A DNA stretch of 64,000 nt from contig NC_033641.1 in assembly GCF_001540865.1 (NCBI RefSeq), positions 1,635,722 to 1,699,721 of the forward strand. The letters run 5' to 3'. Source of the DNA: Ananas comosus. Its lineage: Eukaryota; Streptophyta; Magnoliopsida; Poales; Bromeliaceae. The notes beneath the pieces are model-generated. The model made no database searches. It was given only the letters and a program-made list of their open reading frames with translations, and was not told the origin of the DNA. Positions within the stretch are counted from its first letter, which is position 1. Each line of letters opens with the position of its first letter. Both the position numbers and the translations under genes were made by a program. Positions 1 to 11,691 of the stretch are shown here, one piece after another.

Positions 1-69
1 GAGGGGATCGAGCTTAGGGTTTGGGTGGCGGGGGTGCTCCGCGGCGGTGGCTACTTCCGCCGCCGCCAT
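1..69 (-). CDS. Probable first coding exon of an unidentified gene, cut by the window edge
   Basis: Read on the minus strand, an ATG at 69-67 in a strong context (ACCATGG) opens a frame that runs to the window edge without a stop. It begins MAAAEVATAAEHPRHPNPK and continues for four more residues. Composition is GC-rich and Ala/Pro/His-rich, typical of monocot first exons, and the bases upstream (70-178) are CT-rich on this strand, like a plant 5' UTR. Only 23 codons are visible. I do not recognise the family and assign no function. The AT-rich drop beyond 180 is consistent with the upstream end of a gene. Confidence 0.45.
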   Translation of the reverse strand, partial: MAAAEVATAAEHPRHPNPKLDPL

Positions 70-267
70 GGTCGCGGCGCTCGTGGCTCGTGGTTTGAGG
101 GGGAAGGGGAAAAGGAGTCGGAGGGGGGAAGAGAGAGGGCGAGGGCGATTTTCAGAGTGGAGAGCGTCGAGGAGTCGTAAATAAATAAATAAATCGTAAT
201 AAATCCGCGACGGATTTTTTTTTTCTTTTTTTTATTGCTTCGTTAATATTAATATATTAAAATATAA

Positions 268-691
268 GGTTAATTTCATATAGGTCCGTATAAATATAGT
301 AAATTACAAATATATTCCTATAAAGTTTAACTTTTGTATATTATTCATGCAAAATTCTTAATATTTTTAAATATGTTCCTGCTGTTAGAATCTGTCAGAA
401 AATTGTAGTTAACTATAGGTTAAATACTTAATCATGATTAGTTAATGAGGTGAATTGATCTTTTTACCTTTCTTCGATTAACAGTTGAAGCTTATGAAGG
501 GACATATTTGTGATGGCAAAAAAGTCATTATATTTATAAAATAAACAGTGCTTTAACGGTAATAAATTGGAGAGACATATTTAAAAATATTGTGACTTTT
601 ACGGGAATAATATATAAAAGTTAAACTTTATAGAGATAAATTTGTAATTACTGTGTTTGTACTTTGTAGGGAATTGTACAAAATTAATCCT
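268..691. mobile_element. TIR miniature element, family A copy 1
   Basis: The first and last roughly 85 bases are imperfect inverted repeats: the block with taaagtttaacttttgtata near 330 returns inverted near 620. A second copy, clearly the same family with the same internal motif (ctgctgttagRatctgt), lies at about 43625-44037. It has no coding capacity. The superfamily is not assigned because no clean target duplication was found. Confidence 0.7.
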
Positions 692-843
692 ATTAAAAAA
701 TATAAAAGAGTCGGTTAAGCCCGACATGTGCTCTATTTTGCGGACGACGATCGAGCCCAATGAATCTAAACCCGAATCCAAATTTTCAGAGTAGCAATTT
801 CGATGTTGCAGTTTGGCTAAATTATTTTGTAACGTTTCAATAG

Positions 844-1364
844 ACCTAGTGAACGGGCGGGTTAGATAATCTGGTAGGTTATTATACCCATAGGTTATTA
901 TATAGACATGGGTAGAAATTTATCTGTAAATTTTAGAATAGTCAAATGTAGGTTATCCGTAAGTTTTTTTTTTTTTTTTTTTTTTTTTGCTCATATACTT
1001 TCTAAATACAAAACACATATATATAATTTTTGAAAGTATAAAATAACTTATTGTTTAAAATATCACAACATACAATGGCGAATATAAAATTTTAAAGCGC
1101 ATAAATTATATTATATAAAAGTATTTTATCATTGTAATTTTTGTAATATAAAATTAATAAAATTTTCATAATTATATAGTCAATATCATAAAAATTATAT
1201 AATTTTAATTTTAAAAAATATATACGGTACCCGCGGGTTGCCCAAAATGTCTACAACTCAACGGGTACTCACCCGTTTTTCGTATAACTTTTTGGGTAGC
1301 AAAAACTAGTTTAAATTTGAGGGTAATCCGTGGGTACCCGGTACGGATAGAGATTGCTAGGCTT
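844..1364. mobile_element. Non-autonomous DNA element flanked by a 12-bp direct repeat
   Basis: Identical 12-base direct repeats (acgtttcaatag) sit at 832-843 and 1365-1376. The enclosed segment starts acctagtgaacgggcggg and ends with an inverted CCTAG-containing end, and it carries degenerate gggtacccg motifs near 1225-1345. This looks like a hAT- or Mutator-type cut-and-paste element with its target duplication. Part of the 12 bp may be chance identity. It contains a long poly-T tract (about 966-988) and no coding sequence. Confidence 0.5.
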
Positions 1365-1999
1365 ACGTTTCAATAGTCTCATATTCGATTTTAAAAGAAT
1401 TATATTAAAAATATAAGCATCGGAGACTCTGGCATTAATAAAAAAATTTAGGTATTTTGAATCGATGACTTGTTTGGTGGGAAAGAGTGTGAGCGTAAAC
1501 AAGTTAGTTCTACTGGGTTGGATAGTTAAAGTTACAATAAAAAACTAAACACAACGAATAAATCAAGTTAAAAACATTAACCTACACCTTTGATAAAAGA
1601 CGCCAAATAATGCGAGCGTCTTATTCACTTTCCTACACCCACCTATGCGGCTTCTTCACCGGCGCCAAAATCATTGTTAGAGCTTAAGAATTATCAGGCA
1701 CCCTATATTTACTGTTCAAGCCCTCCACCGTCCTTGTCTTTGGCATCTCCACCTAGTCAAAAGTGTTATATCTTCGATGAGGTTGCATGAGTTAATGCCG
1801 TACCGGACCGATGCAACACAGCTGCACAGGAACTTAGGAGCAGAATTCGCCCTTTTTTTTTTGAGAGAGAGAAGATAGCATGCTACCGCTTCATTCATAA
1901 AGAATGTGAACTAAGCAACATACTGAGACAACTAGGCCTCGGAAGAAAAAAAAAAAAAAAAACCAAAAATAAAACACTAAACTAAGTACAGAACTCCAT

Positions 2000-2788
2000 C
2001 TACAAATATCTAAGTTCACAGGCCTGCCGCAGCAATTGGCTCGAGTTACGTTTTTTATGCTCGAACACTTTCATATTACGCTCCAACCAAATAGTCCACC
2101 ACAGGGTGGCGATAGTAGTAAGCTCCAAACGCCCTATAACACCACCTTTGAGTCTGCTGCACCCCCAAAGCCCAGTCACCGAAGTGCAGTTAACTAAAGA
2201 ATATTTATTAGACAACTGACTTTCCAGTAGTGCACAAGTAAACTCGCACCCCACAAAAAGGTGGTCAACCGTCTCCGGCTGAAGAGAACACAGGACACAG
2301 ACGAGTTCACCATTCCAGCCCCTTTTCAGGAGATTGTTCTTTGTCAGTACCTTGCGCTTTAAGACGAGCCATACGAAGATTTTGACCTTCAGAGGAATTC
2401 TAGTCATCCATAGCTGAGAGTAGCTGTTCTCTTTGACCCCACCATCTTGTAAGAATTTGTTGAGGGAGTTAACTATAAACATCTCAGAGTGCGTCCATCT
2501 CCATTTGATGACATCTGAAGTGGCTGATAACATCACGTTCGATGGTGAGTCTTTCAGCTTCAAGATCGACTCTCTATCGGCTTGCGAGCTAGGTTCGTAA
2601 TCCGCCAAAATTTTATGCCACCTCCACCCACTACGACCGTAGCATTCCTTCACCCTATAATTACGGCTCTGCACGGCATTAGTTAAGTTGGGGTAACATG
2701 ATCGTAGGGTAGATCCTTCGACCCAGATGTCCGACCAGAAGTTAGTACTGTGACCGTCCCCTATCGAGAAGGAGATTCCACACTTCAA
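2000..2788 (-). pseudogene. LINE 1 ORF2, C-terminal zinc-binding/RNase H-like region
   Basis: A 262-codon open frame contains ISFSIGDGHSTNFWSDIW, WRWTHSEMFIVNS, MTRIPLKVKIFVWLVLKRKVLT and CVLCSLQPETVDHLFVGC. That is the zf-RVT-like C-terminal segment seen in plant LINE ORF2 proteins and in so-called putative ribonuclease H proteins. The frame between it and the RT part (about 2790-3060) is broken. It ends at FEHKKRNSSQLL, followed by a short 3' UTR to the A tract. Confidence 0.8.
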
Positions 2789-3063
2789 TAGAGCCCTATT
2801 TGCTAAGACGTTCCGCCACCATTGAGAGTATGGTCTGAAGGAGGCACCTTCCCCGAGGGGTCTACGCCTGGAGTAGTAAGTGCCATTCAGAAGGGGTCGC
2901 CGCTGTTTGTAAGAACCTAAAAGGTATCGCCACCATCATTCACTAAAAGGGCTACATTCAGATCATCTAGATCCAAAACTCCTAATCCTCCACTCTTTCT
3001 ACTTCTACACACAGACTTCCAATTCACCAAACAATGTCCTCTGGCGACTAGAGATCGACACTT

Positions 3064-4275
3064 CTAAAAAAAAGCTCGTCGCAAGATGTCGATGCGGCGC
3101 AGAACCCATTTAGGCGCTCTAAAGACCGACAAAAAGTAAAGAGGCAAATTCGATAGCACCAAGTTAACCAAGACAAGTCTTCCACCTTGGGAGAGGAGTT
3201 TTGCTTGCCACCCTCCAACCCGTCTCTCAACACGCTCAATGATAGGCCACCAGTCCTCTTTTCGAAGAAGTCTGTTTGAGAGGGGTAAGCCGAGATACCG
3301 GATCGGGAGAGAACCTAGTTTACATCCTAAAACTTCGGCGAGCCTTACTCCTTGATCTTCACGACTACCCAGATAAAGAAGCTCTGATTTATCTCGATTA
3401 ATCTTCAGCCCGGATGCCCACTCGTAAAGTTGCCAAACAAAAAGGAGATTTCTAACTTGCCTACGTTTAGCCTCGCAAAAGAAGATAGTATCGTCGGCGT
3501 ACTGGATAATTGCAACCTTGGAGGTCGCAGTGGGTCCAAGCCCCATCAACAGGTTGTTACATACAGCTCTATTCGTCACTCTTGCTGGTCCTTCTGCAAC
3601 CAGAAGGAAGAGATAGGGGGATAGTGGGTCCCCTTGTCGAAGCCCTCTTTTTGTTTTGATCCATTTGGATGGAGCCCCATTCACTAGAATAGCAACTTTA
3701 GCATTAAAAATACACTGATCAATCCAGCCACACCACTTGTTGCTCGCCCCCAGCCATATCATGACCTTTCTTAGAAATCCCCAGCTCACTTTATTGTATG
3801 CCTTCTCGAAATCAGCTTTAACTCCAACACATTCAACCCCAGCTTTCGAGCACCAGTTGACAATCTCGCTAGCGGTAATGAAAGAGTCCAGACTAATTCG
3901 GCCTTTAAGAAAGGCCGCTTAGGATGGAGAAACAATCTCATGCATCACCCCTTCAAGTCTGTTCGCGAGTACTTTGGATAAGATTTTCTATACACCGTTA
4001 ATGAGACTGATAGGTCTAAAGTCATTAGTCGAGTTAGCTCCCTCTTTTTTGGGTACAAAGCAGATATAGGAGTAGTCCATAGGTCTAGAATTTAAGTTCC
4101 TATTGTACAGATCACAAAAAATACCAAAAAGATCATCTTTGATCACATCCCAGAAACGTTGAAAAAACCTCAAGTTGAAACCGTCAGGCCCCAGAGCTTT
4201 GTCTCCCCTAAGCTGAAAGGTGGCCTTTTTAATTTCTTCTAGTGAGAAATGAGAGGTAAGTCCGTCATTGCTCAA
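3064..4275 (-). pseudogene. LINE 1 ORF2, reverse transcriptase domain
   Basis: In minus-strand order: FQLRGDKALGPDGFNLRFFQRFW, then PKKEGANSTNDFRPISLIN. Stops follow near 3990 (Tyr-to-stop-like) and near 3920 (in place of the usual Tyr/Gln before AAF). The frame then reopens with FEKAYNKVSW, GLRQGDPLSPYLF and the catalytic YADDT box, GLKINRDKSELLYLG and YLGLPLS. This is the LINE RT that copies element RNA at the nicked target. The catalytic box is intact but at least two nonsense codons interrupt the domain. Confidence 0.85.
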
Positions 4276-4778
4276 GCTGGGACTACTAGAAAAAAGACTG
4301 CTCCAGTCCCCAATCGATGTACAGTGGGTAGTTGTATTCGGGGCAAAGATGTCCTTGAATTTTCTATAAAAGTAATCCTTTTTTTTTCCTCCTCTCTAAA
4401 GATAGATCTACCGTCGTCTACCAGCACGAGTATGGCATTAGTCTGTCTTCTTCCGTTAGCGATCGCGTGGAAGTAAGTCGTGTTACCATCCCCTTACTTT
4501 AACCATTGCTGCCTAGCTTTGGACTTCCATAGCACCTCCTCGTCAGCTATTACATTCGACAGATTAAGCTTAAGCTGTTTTCGAGTGTCAAGCTGTTGGA
4601 CCATCAAGTTTTCAGATTCTTCGAGAATGTCCAACTTTTGTATTTCTTCAGCCATGGCCTTCTTTGTTTTGGTGATGTTGTAGTAGTGTGTAGAGCACCA
4701 TTCTTTAATCCTCTTACGACAGTGGTGGAGTTTGGCTACAAAAGTGAGGGCGCTGGTATTCTGTGGTTGTACTTCAGT

Positions 4779-5564
4779 CTACCAAGATGGTACCATATTG
4801 CAAAAGTCCTCACGAGCTAACCAGATCTCTTCAAATCTGAACGTACGACCAAATTTTCTATCATAGGAGGACAACAAGATCGGCGTGTGGTCTGAAGTGA
4901 TTCTCGGCAATGCCAACACTTTAGTTAGGGGGAAAGTCTGGTCCCACTCGGTGGAAATTAGGAAGCGGTCCAGCTTAGCCAGGGTGGGATCGCTCTGCAT
5001 GTTGGACCCAGTGTAATTTTGATTCCCCATTGGCAAGTCGATCAAATCCAGATCGTTGATTAGGTTAGAGAATAAGGACATTACTTTTCTACTCCAATTC
5101 CTACCCTTTTTCTCCTGCTTATTGCGAGTTAGGTTGAAGTCCCCACACATCACCCATAGGCCCGGGCAAACGCTTTTAAGGGCTGCAAGTTCACTACAAA
5201 AATTCTCTTTTCCTTCCCAAGTCGAAGGTCCGTAAACATTTGTAAGAAAAAAGTGAGTGCCACTGGATAAGTGTTTCAATCGGATAGTAAGAGAGTAAGT
5301 ACGTATAAGGACTTCGCTACAGCAAAAGTCTTTGGCACACCAACAGGTAACAAGCCCACCCGAAGCTCCATTCACCCTAATGAAGTGACATTTGTCGAAA
5401 AAGGAGCCGACAAAAGAACGTAAGAAAGATCGTGAGACCTCTTCCACTTTAGTTTCTTGGAAACACAGGACATACACCTTGAGCTTAGAGACTACACACT
5501 TAACTAGGCCTCTTTTTCTAGGATCGTTCAGACCCCTGACATTTCAACTACAGATTTGAAGCAT
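4779..5564 (-). pseudogene. LINE 1 ORF2, endonuclease domain
   Basis: The classical LINE ORF2 opening (Met, then NVRGLNDPRKR) starts at 5564, but the Trp expected before NVRGL is a TGA stop at 5546-5544. After that the frame is open: FQETKVEEV (catalytic Glu), FLTNVYGPS, WVMCGDFNLTRN (GDFN motif), TLAKLDRFLIS and ITSDHTPILL (SDH motif). These are the hallmark motifs of the apurinic-like endonuclease that nicks target DNA for target-primed reverse transcription. The domain is almost intact apart from the single nonsense change. Confidence 0.85.
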
Positions 5565-6955
5565 AGGGAAATGGTAAGTCGACTACACCGGAACGGACCA
5601 CCCAAACCAGCCGGCGGTCTAAGAAGGCACACACAAGAATTCCAAGAAATTGTGCACGTCATCGTCTTCCAAAGTTACACCGCATTTCCCACTTTTTCTC
5701 TTGATCTTCCTGCAGGTTAACGTACACTCTTTGATGGGCTGGTTGCCAGAGTACACCCTCTGTGGGAAAGCATCCGCCCCTTCCTTTAGAACAGCTTTAC
5801 GGGCTATAGCTCTCACCGAGGTAGGTTCGATCGCTTTTTTTGCGAGATAGTTGCTCTTCCTAGGTGTCGCCAAGCTGGGAGCAGGAGTAGCATCTCGTAA
5901 AAAGGAGCTAAGAATCGAGGCGTTCCGAGGGGCAAAAGAAGCATCTCCCGTAGAGAAGGTACGAAGCGAGACAGTCCGAGGAGCAACCTCTTCAGATCGA
6001 GCACCATCTGTGCCTTGTCGCAGTTCTTGATGACCTAGAGGTTCAACCTGCTCGAAAGCAGTCCACACACCACCCGAAATCAGACCAGGCACACACAACT
6101 CTAATAAACCCAACACCCGTCTTACATCAGGGCCCTGGGTCTAAAAAAAAAAAGCCAAGATTAGGGCCAAAAAGCTGGGTCGGATCACAGAGCCCGAGTA
6201 GAACAGGTTCGATAGGTTAGGAAGTTCAAGAGTGGGCCACAACACAATAGGGCCCATCCTGACAGCTCCATGCCTGCAAAGAAAAGGAAGGTACAAAGGA
6301 TCCGGGCTTGGATTTTCATATACAGAGGCTCGAGAGAGTCCCCAAAACGATTGCCAGTCTTCCTTGGATGCGACACCCGAGAAGGGGTCTCCAAATGTGA
6401 AAACTCTTCAAACAGACCAGGATGCCTCAGTCCCTGTGGCAACGACAAAACAGAATGGTCTAGAACTCGAGGCGGTGGATTCCTGGTGATAGGGTACCCA
6501 CAACGAGCAAGGCCATCACAGTCGCTGAGATCTTGGCTGGTGGGAGCCCGAAACCGCCCTCGATCGTGCAACTCGGCCGAGGCAGACAGGTACATCGCAT
6601 TCAAAAATTTGCTAAAACAGACCAGCTTGCGATTCCCGAGTTGCTCCAAGGACTGCTGGGAAGATTCAGCCTGGGGTCGCTGGGAAGATCTGACAGAAGG
6701 CACAGAGATTTGTACACTAGTCAAAAAGTCTACCGTGTAATCGGGTGGTACCATCACGCCGTCCGTCGACGATACAATCGGGGCTTCTTCGGGATTTGGC
6801 GGCGATAGGTGACGGCCTTGAATCTCAGCAGGAAACGACCGCCTTCTATCTCTGATCTCTGAAGAATTCTAGGTATCGTCTTGTCCAGTATCGGCACTAT
6901 CTTTAGAAACATTGTCGCCCAAAGGTGCACCACGATTATTGACCTGTCTGCCCAT

Positions 6956-8283
6956 CTACTGCCCTAGAGGATCAGTTTGGTCTCCCCCTTTGTTTGGGTT
7001 GCCTCCTGCAAAAGGGATGCCGTGGTCGTCCCCACCGAAAGGGGCTGTGCTTTCCAGCTGAACTTCAACGGAGACTATAAGATCACCCATGGTGAGAGAG
7101 AGGTTCTCAGGAATGTCGACCGGGTCCTCACAGCTACTTGACATCTAAAGCATATTAGGTCGAGGACATTGAGACTATTGTTATCTACTTTAAGGTAGCG
7201 TCCGAACCCATTAACGATTGAGGATACCCTGGACTCAGACCAACATTCGAAGGGTAAGTTTACCAGCTTGATCCAAGCTTTATACTTGAGTCGAGAGCGG
7301 AATGCATTCTTGTATGGGTTCCAAGAAAAGCACCGAAGTTTGTAGTGAGACAAGTAGATTATCCTCCTTCTAACAAGATCCCCAGAATGCACCCATTGTG
7401 GAAGGCAGATAACATAGTCCGTCTCCCGGTACCGAGCGACGTGGAAGTCATTGGAGAAACCACCAAACTGGTTGGCGAAATCGGACGCAATCATATCTTG
7501 TGGAAAGTGACCGAGATTTGTGGTCCCAATGACGTTGGCGAGGATAGCGTTCCTACATTGCTGCTGTCTGGAGTGGTAGCCTTTCGAAAAGGGAACGAAC
7601 GCCTTCAAGGATAGGGGTCTGAATCGCAATGCTCTCTGCATGTTTGATAGTTCCCGGCTTCTACGTACGCGGTAGTTGCAGGTGGGATGACCAAACTTGT
7701 AACACCTGGAGCACCGAAACGGCTCTCTACACTCACCAATCTGGTGATCTGTCGCCAAACACCTAAAGCACCTTCTCTTTCGGACGGAAGATAAAGGAGG
7801 AGGGCGAAAGGTGCTCTTATGCTTAGTGGAAGAGGGAGAGCTTGCTGGGTGAGAGGGGGTCTTGAGGAGAGCATCTTTATAAGACAACTTGTGGGGGAGC
7901 TCCTGCGAGGGCTCTTTCTTCCTCCAATGGATCCGCGAGCGTCCCTCCTTAGAAGGTGAAGGAGAAGAGGGAAGTCTACTAGACCCAATGGACGCAGCAG
8001 GTAGATCTCCTTCGAAGGGACAGCTCGACGAAAGGAATCCACTTTTATGGTCCGCCCAGGTAAGTTTTAACTTTGACTTTGTCTTCTTGCCATTGTTATC
8101 ACTTATCCTCCTACCAACCTTAGATTCCTCGGATTTCTTCTGAAGCGGCAGAGTTCTTGAGTTTGTCTTCTTGCAGGTGGAAGTATTTGCCTCGTTGCCA
8201 GCTTTAGACTCCTTAGCTGAGAAGTCCAGCCCCCGACTCTTGCCTTTTAGTTGGAAGAATCGCCTCTCCAGCTCCGAGTCCAT
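6956..8283 (-). pseudogene. LINE 1 ORF1 (nucleic-acid-binding gag-like protein), frameshifted
   Basis: The frame opens at MDSELERRFFQLKGKSRG (ATG 8283-8281), typical of plant LINE ORF1 proteins that coat the element RNA. A basic Ser/Lys-rich N-terminal half is followed by a CCHC zinc knuckle (CFRCLATDHQIGEC) and a second Cys-His cluster (CSRCYKFGH) encoded near 7760-7690. The C-terminal domain ends FGRYLKVDNNSLNVLDL then CFRCQVAV, after which the frame breaks near 7130. The expected continuation (EDPVDIPENLSLTMGD) is in another frame. It is non-functional as read. Shorter minus-strand frames from 6757 to 5619 probably represent the rest of this region before ORF2. Confidence 0.8.
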
Positions 8284-9138
8284 TTTTCGCGATGTGGGCG
8301 AGGATCTGCGACGAAGATGAGGGACTTCGATTTGGGGGAGCTGGCCCTTCGATGGCGTGGAAGAGGGAGACAAAGCTCAAGCTCTACCCCCGATCTCGTC
8401 GCTCGATCGATGGTGGTGGTCCGACGAGCTCCTTGCCGCTCGATCGATGAAGGCGGCGGCTGGCTTGGGGCGTGGAGGCGGGGGCGACTAGGGCTTCGCA
8501 GTGAGGCGGAGGCGGCGTGAGGCGGCTTGGGGTGCGGAGACGGCGGCGGCTAGGGCTTTGACGGCGTGGTCCTTCGGCAGCGTGAGGCGGCATGGGGCGT
8601 GGAGACGGCAGCGTCGGCTAGGGCTTCGGCGGCTAGGGCTTGGGGCGTGGTCCATCCCTCCCTCTCTCTCTCTCCTGTTAAAGTCTCCTTTAGGAAGGAG
8701 AGTGAAAGCGAATTCGGCTCCACGCGTCAACCCTGTTCACGTGTGCCCACAGCTACGTGACGGTAGCCCTCCGCCAAGGAAAACGTGAACCGCCCATGCT
8801 TTAAACTCACATGTGTCGGTGAGGCGCCATGGGGTTAGTGTCGCCTGTTCAAGTTTCACCACCGCCTTTTGCGGCATTACAAGTGCAGCGACCCTCCCTG
8901 TTTACTTCAATGGTCGTCTGAGGCCGCAGTTAAGAAAAATCAAAATATCTTGAAGGTGGAAAAAGAAAAATATTTGCCGCTGTATCCAAAAATGTTAATT
9001 TTAAAAATCAGTTTGTATTATTAATACTCTTAATGACATAGGAGGAGTTGTTAGAGCAGCCAAATCCGTTGCGGCACATTCCATGCCTTCGAGAATAACC
9101 TTGTTTGTACCTTCATTGTAGATTTAGCTACACTTGAT

Positions 9139-9300
9139 GTGGAGCAGAAGCGAGCGAAGGCAAGCCTCACAGATTTTAGAAAATTCAATCCGCCAAAGTT
9201 TAATGGAGAAGCTATAGACTCATGGGCAGTGGAAGCGAGGGTCTATTCAATGGAGAAGCTTTTTGAGGACTTTGTTCATTGTAGACTAGTTTGTTTCAAT
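9139..9300 (+). pseudogene. Ty3/Gypsy gag fragment
   Basis: A short stretch reads FRKFNPPKFNGEAIDSWAV then ARVYSMEKLFEDF, matching the start of the retrotransposon gag domain of Ty3/Gypsy elements (the region resembling PP.F.G...A..W...ME..F). Beyond about 9300 the frame no longer looks gag-like. It is an isolated fragment with no visible pol next to it, only about 170 bases before a Mutator-like miniature element. Confidence 0.55.
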
Positions 9301-9473
9301 CTGACCAATATGCAATATAGAGTAGGAGGTAATCAAATACTACTAAGTAGATGTCCATGTCTCACCATAAAGTTCAATACCTTGACTACATCAACACGCT
9401 ATTTGGAAAAGAAAGGGTCACTAACATGCATAAGAGCCATACTCACATATACTACATAAAGCATACATTAGAG

Positions 9474-10018
9474 GAGTAGGGCTACTATACTTTTATGAGT
9501 ATTGGGCACTTCGTACTCATAAGTTGTTTTTGATGATGGAGCTTCTGAATCGACGATCCACCCCGTTAAATATGATCTAGAGTATTTGAAACTTCTAGAG
9601 AATAAATTTCGTAATTTTTCAAAATCATAGTAAAGTCCATCAAGCAGGCATAAAATGAATGGTCAAAATCAAACGACGTCATAAAAATGGATGATCGGAT
9701 ACTTCAATTTAAGATCGGAGTTATTGATCTTTATCTAGGTAGTGAATAGAAATTTCTATCAAAAATTCAACCTATTCCGATTCTTTTCCACCGTTAAACT
9801 AGCAAATATTTCATACTGGCCGTTAAAAATTGTCAATTTTGTGAGCTTTTGATCGTAAGGTAAATGATGTCGAAAATTATGAAATTTGATTTCTAGAAGT
9901 TTTAAATGCTCTAGAAAATATTTAACGGTATGAATCGTCGATTCGGAAGCTCTATCATCGAAAACAACTTATGAGTACGAAGGCGATCGTACTCATAAGA
10001 GTATAGTAGTCGGACTCT
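9474..10018. mobile_element. Mutator-like miniature element with perfect 9-bp target duplication (family C copy 1)
   Basis: A 545-bp element begins GAGTAGGGCTACTATAC and ends with its imperfect complement. The inverted repeats extend about 150 bp. Flanks acattagag at 9465-9473 and 10019-10027 form a perfect 9-bp duplication, the size expected for Mutator-superfamily insertions. There is no coding capacity. A full relative lies at about 56181-56725 and more diverged relatives at 26797-27300 and 55633-56120. Confidence 0.85.
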
Positions 10019-10029
10019 ACATTAGAGAA

Positions 10030-11555
10030 TATACAATCAACATGCATCTAGTGAAATGCCATATATTTTATATCAACAATGAGAGTTCCTGATGACATAT
10101 TTATCAAGGAATAAAGATCAATCGAGAAGTAGATGATATAAAAGGAGTTCACCGATTTCGATTAGGTTGAACCAACCACATAGTTGCTGAAATATCTTCA
10201 TTTCCTCCATGAAAGTTGTTGTGTCCTCTCTTCTAATCCTAAGAGATTTTTTTCAAGTGATAAAATTCTCCAAAAATCATATAGAAATTAAGTAAAAAAT
10301 ATTTTAGCTTAGAAAATCCTTGAAATTCCTCTAAATCAAGTTGTTGGAAGTTCCTTTACAACCTACGAGAGGGTTTTTAATCCATCAATTTCACCTATAG
10401 AACTCTACAACCCAAAACCCCCCAAAAATAATCTTAAAAATCTCTACTCATGTCTCCCCATTCTATCAAGAGAAACATAGATAAAGTGGACTTCTTCTCC
10501 CTCTCTAGCAGCTTCCTCTTGATGCCTTTGACCTTCCCCAAGCACCTAAGGAGCTGGATCACCAAGCTCCAACAATAGAGAAAGTGGTTATTCTAGAGAG
10601 AGAAAAAAAAGAGAGAGAAAAAAAAATACAGAGGAGATTAGGGTTTGGATGGTGAAAAAGGTATTTATAGAAGTGTTATATTTGCACATAAACATTTCCA
10701 ACATTTCTAATTTGAGAAGAAATGAACTCAGCCTTGTTGCCAGGTTTCGAGTCCCCGCTCAATTTTCGAGGGCCGAACCTCACGTAGCTGCATTTGGTCC
10801 GTAGCCCGGACACCCGACCAGTTCGCCCGAAACATATTTTGGGCACCAACAGGGGAAACCGAGCTCAGTTTCAGGCTCAAGTTTGCTCTTTAGAAGAGTG
10901 TCCAAAAGTTTTGGGCACTGCATTAGATTGTACTAAACCATTTCGGGTGCCTGAATCGCTGTTTCGGGTGTTCGTAAGGACTAGAGCTCAGTTTTCTTCT
11001 CTTTCGGAACTTCGTTTTGGTCTGAATTGATTTCAACTTGATCCAAACTCAATCTAGACTTCTTTGAACCAAATTTAATCATGTCTAGCATGACTTAGTC
11101 CATATTTTATCAATTTAGGCAAAGTTGAGTACATTATAGAGTTCAACGAGTAATTTGCTTGTGAGGGTCACGCCCTACATGCATGCCTTGGCCTTTGGAG
11201 GTGTAGCCACGTAGCTATGTGATTGTTCGAGCCGCCTATTGTTGCGAGCCAAAGTGGGTTCATATTTGATTACTCGACATCCTACCAGGCAAGGCAAGCT
11301 TTGCTGGGCTATGAGTTGGTCGGTGTAATTGAGTAATATGGACAAGAGTAAATCACAATAAGACTTGATTGCATAGTAAAGCCATCATTCATAGGCATAA
11401 TAGTAGTATCCTATTAGTTGTTGATAGTTCGGTGGGGGATCATGGCAAGGAAGTTGTGTAATAGATAGCTCAGTCCTTTTGGTGCATTATTAGATGTGGA
11501 ACCCTTTGTATTAGGTTGTTATATTTTGAGATGTATGGAAATACTTGTATGTGAG
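10030..11555 (+). mobile_element. LTR-retrotransposon-derived sequence, left part
   Basis: No coding potential is seen. The order of features is a purine/pyrimidine-rich block with agggtttggatgg and gtatttatag (about 10560-10670), then repeated gggcacc/gggtgcc motifs (10790-10980). It resembles other LTR-like blocks in this window (20380-20780, 34900-35885). It is interrupted by LINE 2 at 11556, and matching AT-rich sequence appears to resume at 14827. LTR boundaries could not be fixed. Confidence 0.4.
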
Positions 11556-11691
11556 TTTTTTTTTTTTTTTTTTTTTTTTGATTAAACAAGGATGAACCCT
11601 ATTTTACAGAAGGTTGAGAACGAAAAAAAAAAAATTTCATGAGTAACTGAACCTAAGCACACCCTCAGGCATGATACAAAGCAGATCCTAA

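Larger units (their letters stand above)
1853..8700 (-). mobile_element. L1-type LINE retrotransposon, nearly full length, inactivated (LINE 1)
   Basis: Read on the minus strand the order is that of plant L1 LINEs: GC-rich 5' region (about 8700-8290), ORF1 with a zinc knuckle, then ORF2 with AP-type endonuclease, reverse transcriptase and a C-terminal zinc-binding/RNase H-like tail, ending in an A tract (plus-strand T run 1853-1862). All coding parts carry stops or frameshifts, so the copy is dead. The 5' boundary is approximate. The last 40 bases before the A tract match the tails of two SINEs at 25097 and 36436. Confidence 0.9.

Noticed and set aside
1946..1963. A-rich tract as a possible second LINE tail
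   Set aside because: It lies on the wrong strand for LINE 1 and has no element body next to it.
6185..6808. Plus- and minus-strand open frames of 85-190 codons
   Set aside because: They lie inside LINE 1 between ORF1 and ORF2, overlap in several frames and show no independent family motif.
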